From: Actinomycetospora succinea
GTDB taxonomy: Bacteria > Actinomycetota > Actinomycetes > Mycobacteriales > Pseudonocardiaceae
Reading direction: 5' to 3'
NCBI RefSeq assembly: GCF_004363095.1
Contig: NZ_SNYO01000014.1
Coordinates: 1 to 64,000 of the forward strand
Length of the DNA: 64,000 nucleotides
The notes beneath the pieces are model-generated. The model searched no databases. It was not told where the DNA came from and was given only the letters and a program-made list of their open reading frames with translations. Numbering within the stretch: the first letter of the stretch is position 1; every line of letters begins with the position of its first letter. A program made the translations under genes and the position numbers. Positions 30,700-39,716 of the stretch are shown one piece after another.

Positions 30700-30884
30700 T
30701 TGTCGTTCAGGGCGTGGATCATGAGGTTGCTCCCTCGGACGAGCGCTTGGGACCACTTTGGGACCACGGCTGGAGTTGGCTTCGTGGCAGGCCCCGGCTC
30801 GGTGTGCCCGCTGGCTTGCGGGGCGACGGCGGTGCAAGATTGGCCGGCGTCGGTTACTGAACCACTTCTTGGGGGCGCTGGTAG
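30700..30884. other. Gene-free left edge of the island
   Basis: No supported gene. It contains TGGGACCAC-n-TTTGGGACCAC (about 30750-30769), which is closely matched near the right end (about 34028-34048). On the minus strand these read V-V-P-x-W-S-Q, a peptide often met at the C-termini of actinobacterial integrases, so they may be scars of earlier integrase genes. Confidence 0.4.
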
Positions 30885-31625
30885 ATGACGCTAGACTTCG
30901 TCGTCAATGTCGTTGCCGGTGTTTTTCTTCTTGTCGTCGGGTTTGTCTCTCGTCGACTCGTGTCAAGGGTGAGGACTCGTTCGACGAGGCGTCTGTGGCG
31001 ACAGAAGGATCGGCGGAACTCCCTCGTTGTCGCGATGACTACGTACCAGGGGCCGCACCCGTCAAGTGGTGTTCGCACCAGCTTTCGTGAAGCGAGAGTG
31101 TTAGCCGAGCTCATGCCGACCCTTGTCAGTATTGGAGCCTCGGTGTCTGTCAGTGAGACAAGGATCGAGCACGCCACCGGAATAACCAATAACGATATAG
31201 TGGTTCTGGGTGGTACCCATACGAACAAGCTGGCTACTGAGTTCCTTCAAAGATTGGCTCCTCACGTCAAGACCCACGGAGAAGATCGGACTGCCCGGTC
31301 CTTCGAGATCATGGGCAAGCCCTACAAGACCGAGTACTCCGAGAGTGGGTCGCACGTCGAAGTAGATCACGGCCTGATTGTGCGAATGCGAAACCTGTAT
31401 TCCAGTGACCCCGCCCGTTTGGCTACATTCTTGGCTGGCTGCCACGGTCTTGGAACTGGTGGTGCAGCACAGGTGCTGGTGAACGAGCACCTGGCTCGGC
31501 AGGTACTCAAACGGGCCACCGATGCTGACAGTTTCATCGCAGTGATTCGCGCACGCGAAGTCGGATCGGATTACGTAGTAGATGTCGAAGACGTTCACTC
31601 GCCGATCAATCTCCCTGCGCAATAA
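30885..31625 (+). CDS. Unrecognised membrane-anchored island protein
   Basis: 246 aa. One N-terminal hydrophobic helix (FVVNVVAGVFLLVVGFVSRR, about 5-24) is followed by a basic stretch RTRSTRRLWRQKDRR. A soluble alpha/beta domain follows, beginning NSLVVAMTTYQG and including NDIVVLGGTHTNKLATEFL (about 104-122). The strand-glycine-loop pattern (VVLGGTHTN) resembles a Rossmann-like nucleotide- or ligand-sensing pocket, but I cannot name the family. The domain should face the cytoplasm. Base composition is clearly lower in GC than the chromosome, indicating transfer with the island. The ribosome binding site is weak. No partner gene is coupled to it. Confidence 0.7.
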   Translation: MTLDFVVNVVAGVFLLVVGFVSRRLVSRVRTRSTRRLWRQKDRRNSLVVAMTTYQGPHPSSGVRTSFREARVLAELMPTLVSIGASVSVSETRIEHATGITNNDIVVLGGTHTNKLATEFLQRLAPHVKTHGEDRTARSFEIMGKPYKTEYSESGSHVEVDHGLIVRMRNLYSSDPARLATFLAGCHGLGTGGAAQVLVNEHLARQVLKRATDADSFIAVIRAREVGSDYVVDVEDVHSPINLPAQ

Positions 31626-31628
31626 CCG

Positions 31629-32330
31629 TCACGCTTCTTCTGTCGAAGGGGGGGGCGGCTCGCTACACCGCTCGGAGCGTCGGTCCGCCGTGGCACCCCG
31701 CAGGTAGTTCGTCAGCAACTCGCCGTCCCCGAGGACAGCGTCGTGATTTGGGTGCAAGTACCGCTGCGTGGTCGAGAGCAAGCCGTGTCCGGCGATCTTG
31801 CGGAAGATGTGTACCACGCCGGCGTCGGCCATTCACGTCAGTCCGGTGTGCCGGAGATCATGGCGGCGGAGGTAGCCCAGACCGATCGACTCGACGACCT
31901 CGTCCCAGTGCGTCGCGTCTCGCGCGTCTCGCGCGTCTCGCCGCATCGCCGTAGTGATTCGCCCGCTGCGCGGGCCCACGAACAGCCGGCCGTCGGTGAG
32001 CGAGGAGCGAGCGACCAGCTCGGCGATCATGGGCCGAACTTCTTCGATCAGCGGGACGAGCCGAGCGCGCTTGCCCTTGGTGGCCTTATCCACGAGACCG
32101 CCCGGGGAGGGCGTGGTCTGGCGGCGGACGTTCCAGGTCCACGTGGTCGTGTCGATGTCGTGCACCCAGCAGTCGGACACCTCGCCGATGCGGGCCGCGG
32201 TCGCGCCGGCGAAGGTGAGCTGATCCCGACCGGCGCGGGCGGCTGCGATCTTCTCGGCGGGTCGCGGGCGGGTGCCTTCCCGGCGCCGACGGTCCTGGCG
32301 AAGACCTATTGCCCCTTTACCGAGAACCCG
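31629..32330 (-). pseudogene. Tyrosine site-specific integrase, truncated and interrupted by a stop
   Basis: The minus strand encodes the catalytic half of a phage-type tyrosine recombinase: Arg in AARIGEV, Lys in KATKGKRARLVPL, HDLRHT, AGHG, and the nucleophile Tyr in TTQRYLHP. A TGA (31833-31835) splits it between LRHTGLT and MADAGV, where homologues have Trp, so one G-to-A change in TGG explains it. The N-terminal core-binding domain is missing; upstream sequence from about 32330 is unrelated. A 9-bp unit CGCGTCTCG is repeated three times at 31914-31940, adding R-D-A repeats in frame. The enzyme is almost certainly inactive. Confidence 0.85.
31914..31940. repeat. Three 9-bp tandem repeats in the integrase remnant
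   Basis: CGCGTCTCG occurs three times in tandem and reads in frame as Arg-Asp-Ala repeats on the minus strand. It looks like replication slippage in a gene no longer under selection. Confidence 0.8.
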
Positions 32331-33045
32331 CCCGCTCACCGGGCACCACCCACGGTCAGAGCCGGCGCTGGCGCGCCAGCGTGGCCCGGCCCTGCCGGGC
32401 CACGCCTCCCCGCACCCCCAATGACTGCGTCGGGGGCGGGGCGGCGAACCCGGGCGGGCCAGGCCACCACGACAACGACAGCGACGACCTGGACCACGAT
32501 GGCACCAGGAGCAGCACGAGGCTCGGCCTCCGGCGGCCAGGCGCTCCGCCCTGGACCAGGGCACCGACCTCAGGAGAGCCCCCGACAGCGACGAGCTCGG
32601 GGGAGTGGTGGTGGTCGGGGCGGGGCCTCACCCACGACGACGCGCCCGAGGGCTGCCAGACCGCCCGCACAGCCGCAAGCGCCACCAGACAGGCCAGCCG
32701 GCGGATCAGCACGACGGGGGCGCTTGCACCCGCACGAGCGGCCCGGCAGGGCAGAGCCCGCGCCGCCGAGGGAGAGACCCCGAACACGCGCCATGGCGGG
32801 CTCGCCGTGGATCTCTGAGCCGAACCTTGGGCTAGGCACGAATGGGACACACGGGCGACGATGTTGTGGTCTTGTCGCGCTCTAGTCAGTGAACTCGGGA
32901 TAGACGTGAGTGTCCTATTCGGTGGTGGGTGCTGCGAGATTCGAGTCACGGCCGGTAGCTGTGGTCTGCATCGACCGTGATATCGCCTCAGGCTTGACGT
33001 CGATCGCTCTTCCTGCCAAGTTCTCTTCCGTGCCGAGGGGGGACG
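32331..33045. other. Gene-free stretch of the island
   Basis: No gene is supported. The left part is GC-rich, and long open frames in several phases there look like composition artefacts. A minus-strand reading near 32460-32730 is hydrophobic and Pro/Trp-rich and might be a decayed membrane-protein gene, but it has no start signal or family motif. The right 150 bp are lower in GC and probably hold the promoter of the next gene. Confidence 0.4.
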
Positions 33046-33846
33046 ATGACCGCTCACGAATCGAGCAACACAGCCAGTTCCGCGGCTGGGAACGATGGTC
33101 CAATTCGTAACCCGCTCTGGGTCATCTCGCTCTTCCTCGGACTGTGCGAGGTTGTAGCGGGCACTGTCACGGCGCTAACCTTCGGCTTAGTTCAAATCGT
33201 CTTCGCCTTCTTCGTGGTGTCGTTCCCGCTCCTGGTTGCCGGTGCGTTCTTCTACACTCTGTGGTCGCGCCCAATGGTGTTTTATGCCCCTCGGGACTAT
33301 CCAGATGCAGTCGAACCGATGGCCTTTGCAAAGGCCGTTAATACTCGGACTCGACAGGTGGTTGAGGTTGCGACTGATGCAGCTCTCGCCTCCGTCGGAG
33401 GCCTTGCCGACTCGCTGCTGAGCCAAGGGGCTATCAGCACTGACACATGGACGGAGATCGAGCGCGAGAGTCGGGAAAGAGTTCAGGCGTCAATGAAGCG
33501 CAAGGTCATCGACGTGGATTTCAGTGCGCTCGGAGCGCCACGGATCGAGGAGTTCCTAGTGACACCTCTCTCGACCGTGGCTTCCTTTCTTGACGATGTT
33601 TGGTTCTTGCTTGACGATGACGGATATCTAAGCCGGTTTCCCGCTCATACTTATGGTGAGAGATGGGTGTTGCAGGATACGAAGACAGGCCATATCTATT
33701 GGGAGATTGGGGGCACGTGGGCCGCAAAGGATCACGGAAATCGGCAGGATTCGCGGTCGCTGGGCGCGGTGGGGGTGCAGACGGGGGACGTACTAAGGGT
33801 GGTCGACCTGAACGAAAGGAACTCGGAGCCTCAAGCTGATGGCTGA
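33046..33846 (+). CDS. Unrecognised island protein with two N-terminal membrane helices
   Basis: 266 aa. Residues 20-72 form two adjacent membrane helices (NPLWVISLFLGLCEVVAGTV, then IVFAFFVVSFPLLVAGAFFY), followed by the juxtamembrane FYAPRDYPD. The cytoplasmic part has a helical segment (about 95-150) and a C-terminal domain with VWFLLDDDGYLSRFP and ERWVLQDTKTGHIYWEIG. This NPLW...2-TM module in front of a variable soluble domain recalls bacterial membrane-tethered sensors or effectors, but I cannot assign a family. The ATG follows GAGGGGGGAC. Low GC relative to the flanks marks it as island cargo. Confidence 0.72.
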   Translation: MTAHESSNTASSAAGNDGPIRNPLWVISLFLGLCEVVAGTVTALTFGLVQIVFAFFVVSFPLLVAGAFFYTLWSRPMVFYAPRDYPDAVEPMAFAKAVNTRTRQVVEVATDAALASVGGLADSLLSQGAISTDTWTEIERESRERVQASMKRKVIDVDFSALGAPRIEEFLVTPLSTVASFLDDVWFLLDDDGYLSRFPAHTYGERWVLQDTKTGHIYWEIGGTWAAKDHGNRQDSRSLGAVGVQTGDVLRVVDLNERNSEPQADG

Positions 33847-34143
33847 GCTGGAGAGCTGTTCTGGTGCGCAAACTAAACACCAAGCTCAAGCGTTCTGCCG
33901 GTGTGCAGCGGCCTTCTCTGCTGCCATACGCCGGCGGTGCAAGTCGAGGAGACGACGTATCTCATGCATGAGGGACGGCTGAGCGGAGGCGGACTCTCCG
34001 CGGCCCGAGCAGAGGCGGCGCGAGCACTGGGACCAACTTGGGACCACACGAGCCGCGCTACGGGGCACAGCTCCTGCGCATTTGATTCCGCGGGTTCGCC
34101 CCTGCACACGCTCTGAGCTGCAGTGACCGCTTGCCCGCCGTCG
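33847..34143. other. Gene-free right edge of the island
   Basis: No supported gene. It carries GGGACCAACTTGGGACCAC (about 34029-34048), a near copy of the motif at the left edge. A short minus-strand reading with MHEIRRLLDLHRRRMAAEKA could be the tail of a lost integrase or excisionase gene. Confidence 0.35.
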
Positions 34144-34185
34144 TGGGGGTCAACGGGTCGCAGGTTCAACTCCTGTCGTCCCGAC
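34144..34185 (+). repeat. attR: partial tRNA-Pro copy
   Basis: The right copy of the 42-bp att repeat, differing from tRNA-Pro at two positions (C for G in the variable region, C for A in the T loop). It lacks the 5' half of the tRNA and cannot fold as a cloverleaf, so it is an attachment scar, not a tRNA gene. Confidence 0.85.
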
Positions 34186-34225
34186 GCACTTCACGGGTCC
34201 GCTGACCACGGTTTAGCCGCCGGTC

Positions 34226-34247
34226 TGAACCGCCCCGGCGTGTCCGG
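34226..34247 (+). repeat. IS3-family left inverted repeat
   Basis: The 22-bp terminal repeat TGAACCGC..GTGTCCGG matches the inverse of the right end at 20 of 22 positions. Confidence 0.8.
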
Positions 34248-34276
34248 ATTTCAGACCGTCTGAGGAAGATCTGGTC

Positions 34277-34605
34277 ATGTCACGTCGATCCCAGCCGCCG
34301 TATCCCGCGGAGCTGAAGCAACGAGCGGTGCGGATGGTCGGCGAGATCGAGGCGGACTACGAGTCGCGGTGGCAGGCGATGCGCGCGGTCGCTGAGAAGC
34401 GCGGGATCGGGTCGACCGAGACGGTCCGGCTCTGGGTGCGCCAAGTCGAGATCGATGGCGGGACCCGGACGGGCACCACGAGCGAGGACTCCGAGGAGCT
34501 CAAGCGACTGCGCAGGGAGAACGCTGAGCTGCGGCGGGCCAAGCACATCCTCAAGGCGGCGTCGGCTTTCTTCGCGGCCGAGATCGACCGGCCACATCGG
34601 CGCTC

Positions 34606-34609
<4 letters not shown>
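34277..34609 (+). CDS. IS3-family transposase OrfA
   Basis: 110 aa. The N-terminal helix-turn-helix (YPAELKQRAVRMVGEIEADY; GSTETVRLWVRQVEID) is typical of IS3/IS911 OrfA. It is followed by a leucine-zipper-like helix (SEELKRLRRENAELRRAKHI). OrfA binds the terminal repeats and is normally joined to OrfB by -1 frameshifting. The overlap with orfB is 4 bp (GTGA). This frame is intact. Confidence 0.9.
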
Positions 34610-35542
<933 letters not shown>

Positions 35543-35546
35543 CTCT

Positions 35547-35568
35547 CCGGACACGTCGGAGCGGTTCA
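35547..35568 (-). repeat. IS3-family right inverted repeat
   Basis: CCGGACAC..GCGGTTCA, the complement of the left end with two mismatches. It lies 4 bp after the orfB stop. Confidence 0.8.
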
Positions 35569-35726
35569 GGCAGCGGGCCCTTCTCATGCTTGGCGTCTGT
35601 GCCCAGTAGCGGCAGCGTCAGGGGCCGGGGACCGGGAGGGGACCACGGAGGTCGCAAGAGAGGTCGGGCTCCGACGCCGCGCCGCGTGGGGCCTCCGGGG
35701 TGAGGCACGCGGTCGAGCACGGCGCG

Positions 35727-36866
35727 TCAGGCCCAGACCGTCTCGGCGGCGCGGAGCAGCACGTCGAACTTGCGCCACTGCTCGTCCGCGGTGAGGTCGT
35801 TGCCCTCGATGGTGGACGCGAACCCGCACTGCGGGCTGATCGCGATCCGGTCGAGCGGGACGTACCGCGCGGCGTCCTCGATCCGGCCGATGACCTCGTC
35901 GACGGTCTCGACACGGGCGGACTTGGTGCTCACGACACCGAGCACGACGGTGGTCCCCGGGCGCACGAACCGCAGCGCGCGGAAGGACCCGGCCCGTTCG
36001 GTGTCGTACTCCAGCAGGAGCCGCTGATGGACCAGCTCGCCGAAGACCTGCTCCGCGATGGCGTCGTAGGAGCCCTCGCGGTGCCAGTGGCCCTGCTCGT
36101 TGCCGCGGCAGAGATGGATGCCGAACGTCGTGCCCGGTGTGTCCCGGACGACGGCGTTCTCGGCCGCGAGCGTGCGGGTGAGCAGCTCGGCGGGGTCCAG
36201 TCCCCGCCGCCGGAAGCGCTCGAGCGAGGGCGGGTCGACGTAGGCGGTCAGGCCGGGCGCGTCGACGTGGACGTAGCGGCACCCGGCGTCCACCAGGCCG
36301 GCGACGATGTCGCGCTCCACCGCGACGACGTCGTCGAGGAACGCCCACGGGTCGGGGTAGATTGCGGACGAGCCCGCGGCGTCGAAGGTCTGGAAGATCC
36401 TGTCGGGGCCGAGCAGCGTCGTCTTCACCGGACGGTCGGTGCAGTCCTGCGCGAACACGAACTCCCGCCGCGGGGCGCTCTCGCGCAGCCGCAGGTGCTC
36501 GGTGGCGACGGTCGCGCTCGACGCGGACGGGGCCTCGGCGCGGTCGCCGGCGGCCGCGTCGAGCACGCGGTCGGCGTGGGCGGCCCACAGGTTCCCGCCC
36601 AGCTCCCGGTACCCGTCGACCTCCGCGAAGCTGTCCATGAAGGTGGAGCGCCGGTACTCGCCGTCGACCACGACGGGCAGGCCGACCTTCTCCTGCGCGC
36701 GGACGACCTCGCGTACTGCGTCGTCCTGGGCGTCGCGCAGCGCCTCCGGCGAGAGCCCGCCGCTGCGGAACCGGGCGAACGCCTCGATCAGTGACGGCGG
36801 GCGCAGGAGGCTCCCGACGTTGTCGACCCGCAGGTCGTCGAGGGGGCCCGCAGAACCCGGAGTCAT
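35727..36866 (-). CDS. MetE C-terminal-like (cobalamin-independent methionine synthase family) protein
   Basis: 379 aa, about the size of a single MetE catalytic half. The zinc set His-x-Cys...Glu...Cys is present: HLC in GIHLCRGNEQ (about 251-253), Glu in LLLEYDTE (about 286) and Cys in ISPQCGF (347). RVDNVGSLLRP opens the barrel. The absence of the N-terminal MetE half suggests a specialised methyltransferase or lyase, not housekeeping methionine synthesis. ATG 36866 follows AGGAAGGA. It is last in a minus-strand operon with an aldehyde dehydrogenase and a flavin monooxygenase, so a role in using C1 or methylthio groups from a catabolic substrate is possible. Confidence 0.8.
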   Translation of the reverse strand: MTPGSAGPLDDLRVDNVGSLLRPPSLIEAFARFRSGGLSPEALRDAQDDAVREVVRAQEKVGLPVVVDGEYRRSTFMDSFAEVDGYRELGGNLWAAHADRVLDAAAGDRAEAPSASSATVATEHLRLRESAPRREFVFAQDCTDRPVKTTLLGPDRIFQTFDAAGSSAIYPDPWAFLDDVVAVERDIVAGLVDAGCRYVHVDAPGLTAYVDPPSLERFRRRGLDPAELLTRTLAAENAVVRDTPGTTFGIHLCRGNEQGHWHREGSYDAIAEQVFGELVHQRLLLEYDTERAGSFRALRFVRPGTTVVLGVVSTKSARVETVDEVIGRIEDAARYVPLDRIAISPQCGFASTIEGNDLTADEQWRKFDVLLRAAETVWA

Positions 36867-36883
36867 GGCGTCGTCCTTCCTGG

Positions 36884-38371
36884 TCACAGGGCGAGGTTCA
36901 CGGACTTGACCCGCGTGTAGCTGAGTAGCTCGTCGGAGGACTCCTCGAGCCCGACCCCCGAGTTCTTCCAGCCGCCGTAGGGCATGCCGAGGTAGTGCGG
37001 GCCCGCGGTGTTGATCCAGACGTAGCCGGTCTCGAGGGCGCGGGCGACGCGGTGCGCCCGGCGGACGTCGTCGGTGAAGACGCTCCCGGTCAGCCCGTAG
37101 CGCACCCCGTTGGCCATGGCGACGGCCTCGGACTCGTCACGGAAGCGCAGGACGGTCAGCACCGGTCCGAAGATCTCCTCGGTGGCGACCGGGTGCGTCG
37201 GCGGGAGGCCGTCGAGCACGGTCGGCGCGATGAACAGGGCGTCGCCGACGCCGTCGGGGCGCCCACCGCCGACCAGGACCTGCGCTCCGTCGCGCCGTGC
37301 GTCGTCGAGGTAGCCGACGACGCGGTCGAACTGTCGCTGGCTGACCATCGTGCCCTTGTCGGCGGCGGGGTCGAGGGGTGAGCGGTAGTGCTGCTCGCCG
37401 AGCAGGCCGCGGAGCCGGCCGACGACGTCCTCGGCGATCGACTCGTGCAGCAGGAGCCGCGACGTCGAGCCGCACGACTGGCCGGACCAGGTGAAGTTCA
37501 TGCCCTGCACCGCGACGCGCGCGACCTCGTCCGGATCGGTGTCGGGGAACGCGATCAGCGCGTTCTTCCCGCCGAGCTCGAGGGTGACGGTCTTGACGCC
37601 GACCTCGGCGGCGGCGCGCTGGATGCCGCGGCCCGTGCGCTCGCTGCCGGTGAAGCCGATGCGGTGGACGTCGGGATGACGCACCAGGGCGTCCGGGACC
37701 TCGGGGCCGTCGCCGACGACGACGTTCACCACGCCCGCGGGCAGGACCTCGCGACAGATCTCGGCGAGCAGCAGCGCCGAGAGCGGGGTGGCCTCGGCCG
37801 GCTTGAGCACGACGGTGTTGCCGGCGACGAGCGGCGCGGCGATCTTGCTGGCCGCGAACATGATCGGGTGGTTGAAGGGGATGATCTTGGCGACCACGCC
37901 GTAGGGCGCTCGCTCGGTGAAGTGCAGGCCGGTGCTGGCGGGCACCGATGAGCCCTTCATCTCCAGCGCCAGCCCGGCGAACCAGCGCAGCGCGGTGACG
38001 GCCATCCGCACGTCTCCCGCCATCACGGAGATCGGCGCCCCGCCGTCGACGGCGTCGAGCAGCGCCAGGTCGTGGGCGCGTGCGGCGACGGCGTCCGCGA
38101 GGGCGCGCACCACGTCGGCGCGCGCCGTCGCCGGCAGCGCGGCCCACCCGGGGTACGCGCGCCCGGCCGCGTCGACCCCGGCGGTGGCGTCGGCCGCCGT
38201 CCCGTCCGGGACCTCGGCGATCGCGCGCCGGCTGTAGGGGCTGGTGACGGTGAACGACCGTGCGGTCCCCACCAGCTCGCCGCCGATGAGGAGGCGCCAG
38301 TCCCGGTCGAGCAGCTCGCCGGCCCGCCGTTCGTTGGCCTCGAGTGCCGTGGTGGCCTGCAGAGAAGTCAC
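36884..38371 (-). CDS. NAD(P)-dependent aldehyde dehydrogenase
   Basis: 495 aa. Active-site motifs: the oxyanion Asn in IIPFNHPIMFA (about 160), Glu in VTLELGGKNALI (about 258), and the nucleophile Cys in WSGQSCGSTSR (about 292). The cofactor motif FTGSERTGRGI and the C-terminal EEIFGPVLTVLRF are also present. It oxidises an aldehyde to the acid or CoA-independent product. GTG 38371 overlaps the upstream flavin monooxygenase stop (GTGA), so the aldehyde may be the direct monooxygenase product. Confidence 0.92.
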   Translation of the reverse strand: MTSLQATTALEANERRAGELLDRDWRLLIGGELVGTARSFTVTSPYSRRAIAEVPDGTAADATAGVDAAGRAYPGWAALPATARADVVRALADAVAARAHDLALLDAVDGGAPISVMAGDVRMAVTALRWFAGLALEMKGSSVPASTGLHFTERAPYGVVAKIIPFNHPIMFAASKIAAPLVAGNTVVLKPAEATPLSALLLAEICREVLPAGVVNVVVGDGPEVPDALVRHPDVHRIGFTGSERTGRGIQRAAAEVGVKTVTLELGGKNALIAFPDTDPDEVARVAVQGMNFTWSGQSCGSTSRLLLHESIAEDVVGRLRGLLGEQHYRSPLDPAADKGTMVSQRQFDRVVGYLDDARRDGAQVLVGGGRPDGVGDALFIAPTVLDGLPPTHPVATEEIFGPVLTVLRFRDESEAVAMANGVRYGLTGSVFTDDVRRAHRVARALETGYVWINTAGPHYLGMPYGGWKNSGVGLEESSDELLSYTRVKSVNLAL

Positions 38372-39525
38372 CGCACGCCCGCCTGGACGAGCAGCGGGTG
38401 GGTCTCCTCCTGGAACCGGGCCATGTCCTGGAGGTAGCGGGGCCACGACAGCACGATCCCGTCGAGTCCGCCGGTCGTGCTCAGCTCGACGAGGGTGTCG
38501 GTGATCTGCTCCTTCGTCCCGACGATGGGGTAGCCGGCCCAGCCCGCGATGAAGTGGAACTTCATGGCCTCGAGCGTCTCGGGGGCGAACGACTGCGAGT
38601 TGATGCCCATGCCCGTGACGAGGTTGTCGACCGCCTCCCAGTCGCCCCGTTGGTTGACGTAGTAGTCGAGGAACTGCCGGGCCTCGGCCTCGGTGTCCTC
38701 CTGCACGACGTACGCGTTGGTCCAGACCTGCACCTCGCGGCCGTACTCCTCGCGCGCGAGCCGCTTGAGGTCGTCGACCTTCACGCGCATCGCCTCCGGG
38801 CTCTGCTGCGCGAGGTCGGAGCTCGCGAAGAGCACGTCGCAGTTGCGGGCGCCGAAGTGCCGTCCCGCCCCGGAGCTGCCGGCGTTCATCAGCACGGGGT
38901 GGGGCGCCTGCAGCGGCCGGGGCGCGATCGAGGCCTCGGTGACCCGGAAGTACTTCCCGTCGTAGCTGAACGGCTCCTCGGCGGTCCAGAGTCGCACGAT
39001 GATGTCGACCCACTCCTGGCCGACCGCGTAGCGCTCGTCGTGGGGGAGGAGCTCCGCGCCGAACATCTCGATCTCCGGTGCGTGCCAGCCCGTGACGACG
39101 TTGAGCGCGAGCCGCCCGCCGGAGATGTGGTCGATCGTGGCGGCCTGCTTCGCGGCCATGACGGGGTGGATGGTCGGGACGTGCGAGGTCACGAAGAGCC
39201 CCGCACGCTCGGTGGCGCTCGCGATCCCGGCCGCCCAGGTGAAGCACTCGAACCCGGCGCCGTTGAAGTTGGTGGGGCCGCCGAAGCCGCGCCAGCGGCC
39301 CACGGGCACGAGCGCCTCGAACTCCATCGCGTCGCCCATCGCGGCGAGCGCGGTCGTCTGGCCCCAGTCGGCCTCGAGCACGCCGTCGATGGTCGAGATC
39401 GCGCAGCCGCCGGACAGGTTGGTCGAGAAGGTCCCGAGCCGGAGCGTCCGGTCGACGTAGACGGGGTGGCGGGCCTCGCGCAGCTGGTCGGCGCGGCGCG
39501 TCTCCGGGCGGGTTCCCACGGTCAC
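38368..39525 (-). CDS. Flavin-dependent monooxygenase, LLM class (RutA/SsuD-like)
   Basis: 385 aa luciferase-like monooxygenase. GFGGPTNFNGAGFECFTWAA (about 82-101), FVTSHVPTIHPVMAAKQAAT and ISGGRLALNVVTGWHAPEIE are typical of the FMNH2-dependent group that includes RutA, SsuD and DszA-type enzymes. The length also fits that group and not F420 enzymes. A separate flavin reductase is needed and is not encoded nearby. GTG 39525 follows GAGGAGGAC. It is first in an operon with the aldehyde dehydrogenase and MetE-like genes; a CGTATACG palindrome lies 28-49 bp upstream. Confidence 0.88.
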   Translation of the reverse strand: MTVGTRPETRRADQLREARHPVYVDRTLRLGTFSTNLSGGCAISTIDGVLEADWGQTTALAAMGDAMEFEALVPVGRWRGFGGPTNFNGAGFECFTWAAGIASATERAGLFVTSHVPTIHPVMAAKQAATIDHISGGRLALNVVTGWHAPEIEMFGAELLPHDERYAVGQEWVDIIVRLWTAEEPFSYDGKYFRVTEASIAPRPLQAPHPVLMNAGSSGAGRHFGARNCDVLFASSDLAQQSPEAMRVKVDDLKRLAREEYGREVQVWTNAYVVQEDTEAEARQFLDYYVNQRGDWEAVDNLVTGMGINSQSFAPETLEAMKFHFIAGWAGYPIVGTKEQITDTLVELSTTGGLDGIVLSWPRYLQDMARFQEETHPLLVQAGVR

Positions 39526-39552
39526 GGCGTCCTCCTCGACGGCAGGGAAGGA

Positions 39553-39574
39553 AATACAACGTATACGGAGTATT
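39553..39574. promoter_or_regulatory. Operator site 1 (CGTATACG palindrome) before the monooxygenase operon
   Basis: AATAC-AA-CGTATACG-GA-GTATT is a nearly perfect 22-bp palindrome directly upstream of the leftward monooxygenase operon. On the minus strand it runs into TTGTATTTCC. It shares 20 of 25 positions with site 4 in front of the gentisate operon. Confidence 0.6.
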
Positions 39575-39655
39575 GAGGAAGCTACGAGCGCTCTACATGC
39601 CTGTCAACGACCTGATGTGCAGCTTCCGTCGCCTCGGCGGGCTCTCGCCTGCGAT

Positions 39656-39665
39656 CCGTACACGG
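39656..39665. promoter_or_regulatory. Operator site 2 before the double-MarR gene
   Basis: CCGTACACGG lies 15 bp upstream of TACGAT (39680-39685), a -10-like box, and so covers the -35 region of the MarR gene. It is the inverse of the CGTGTACGG motif at site 3, consistent with autoregulation. Confidence 0.55.
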
Positions 39666-39716
39666 TCGACCGGGCCGAGTACGATCTCCGCAGAGGGGGA
39701 AGGGAGGGCTCGCCCG

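Noticed and set aside
31833-31835. TGA in the integrase as a recoded (selenocysteine or readthrough) codon
   Set aside because: Homologues have Trp here, no recoding signal is visible, and the gene already lacks its N-terminal domain, so a nonsense mutation is simpler.
31743-32885. 380-codon plus-strand reading across the integrase remnant
   Set aside because: It runs antisense to a clear integrase and has composition-driven low complexity in its second half.
34144-34185. A second tRNA-Pro gene
   Set aside because: It has only the 3' half with two mismatches and no acceptor 5' strand or D arm.
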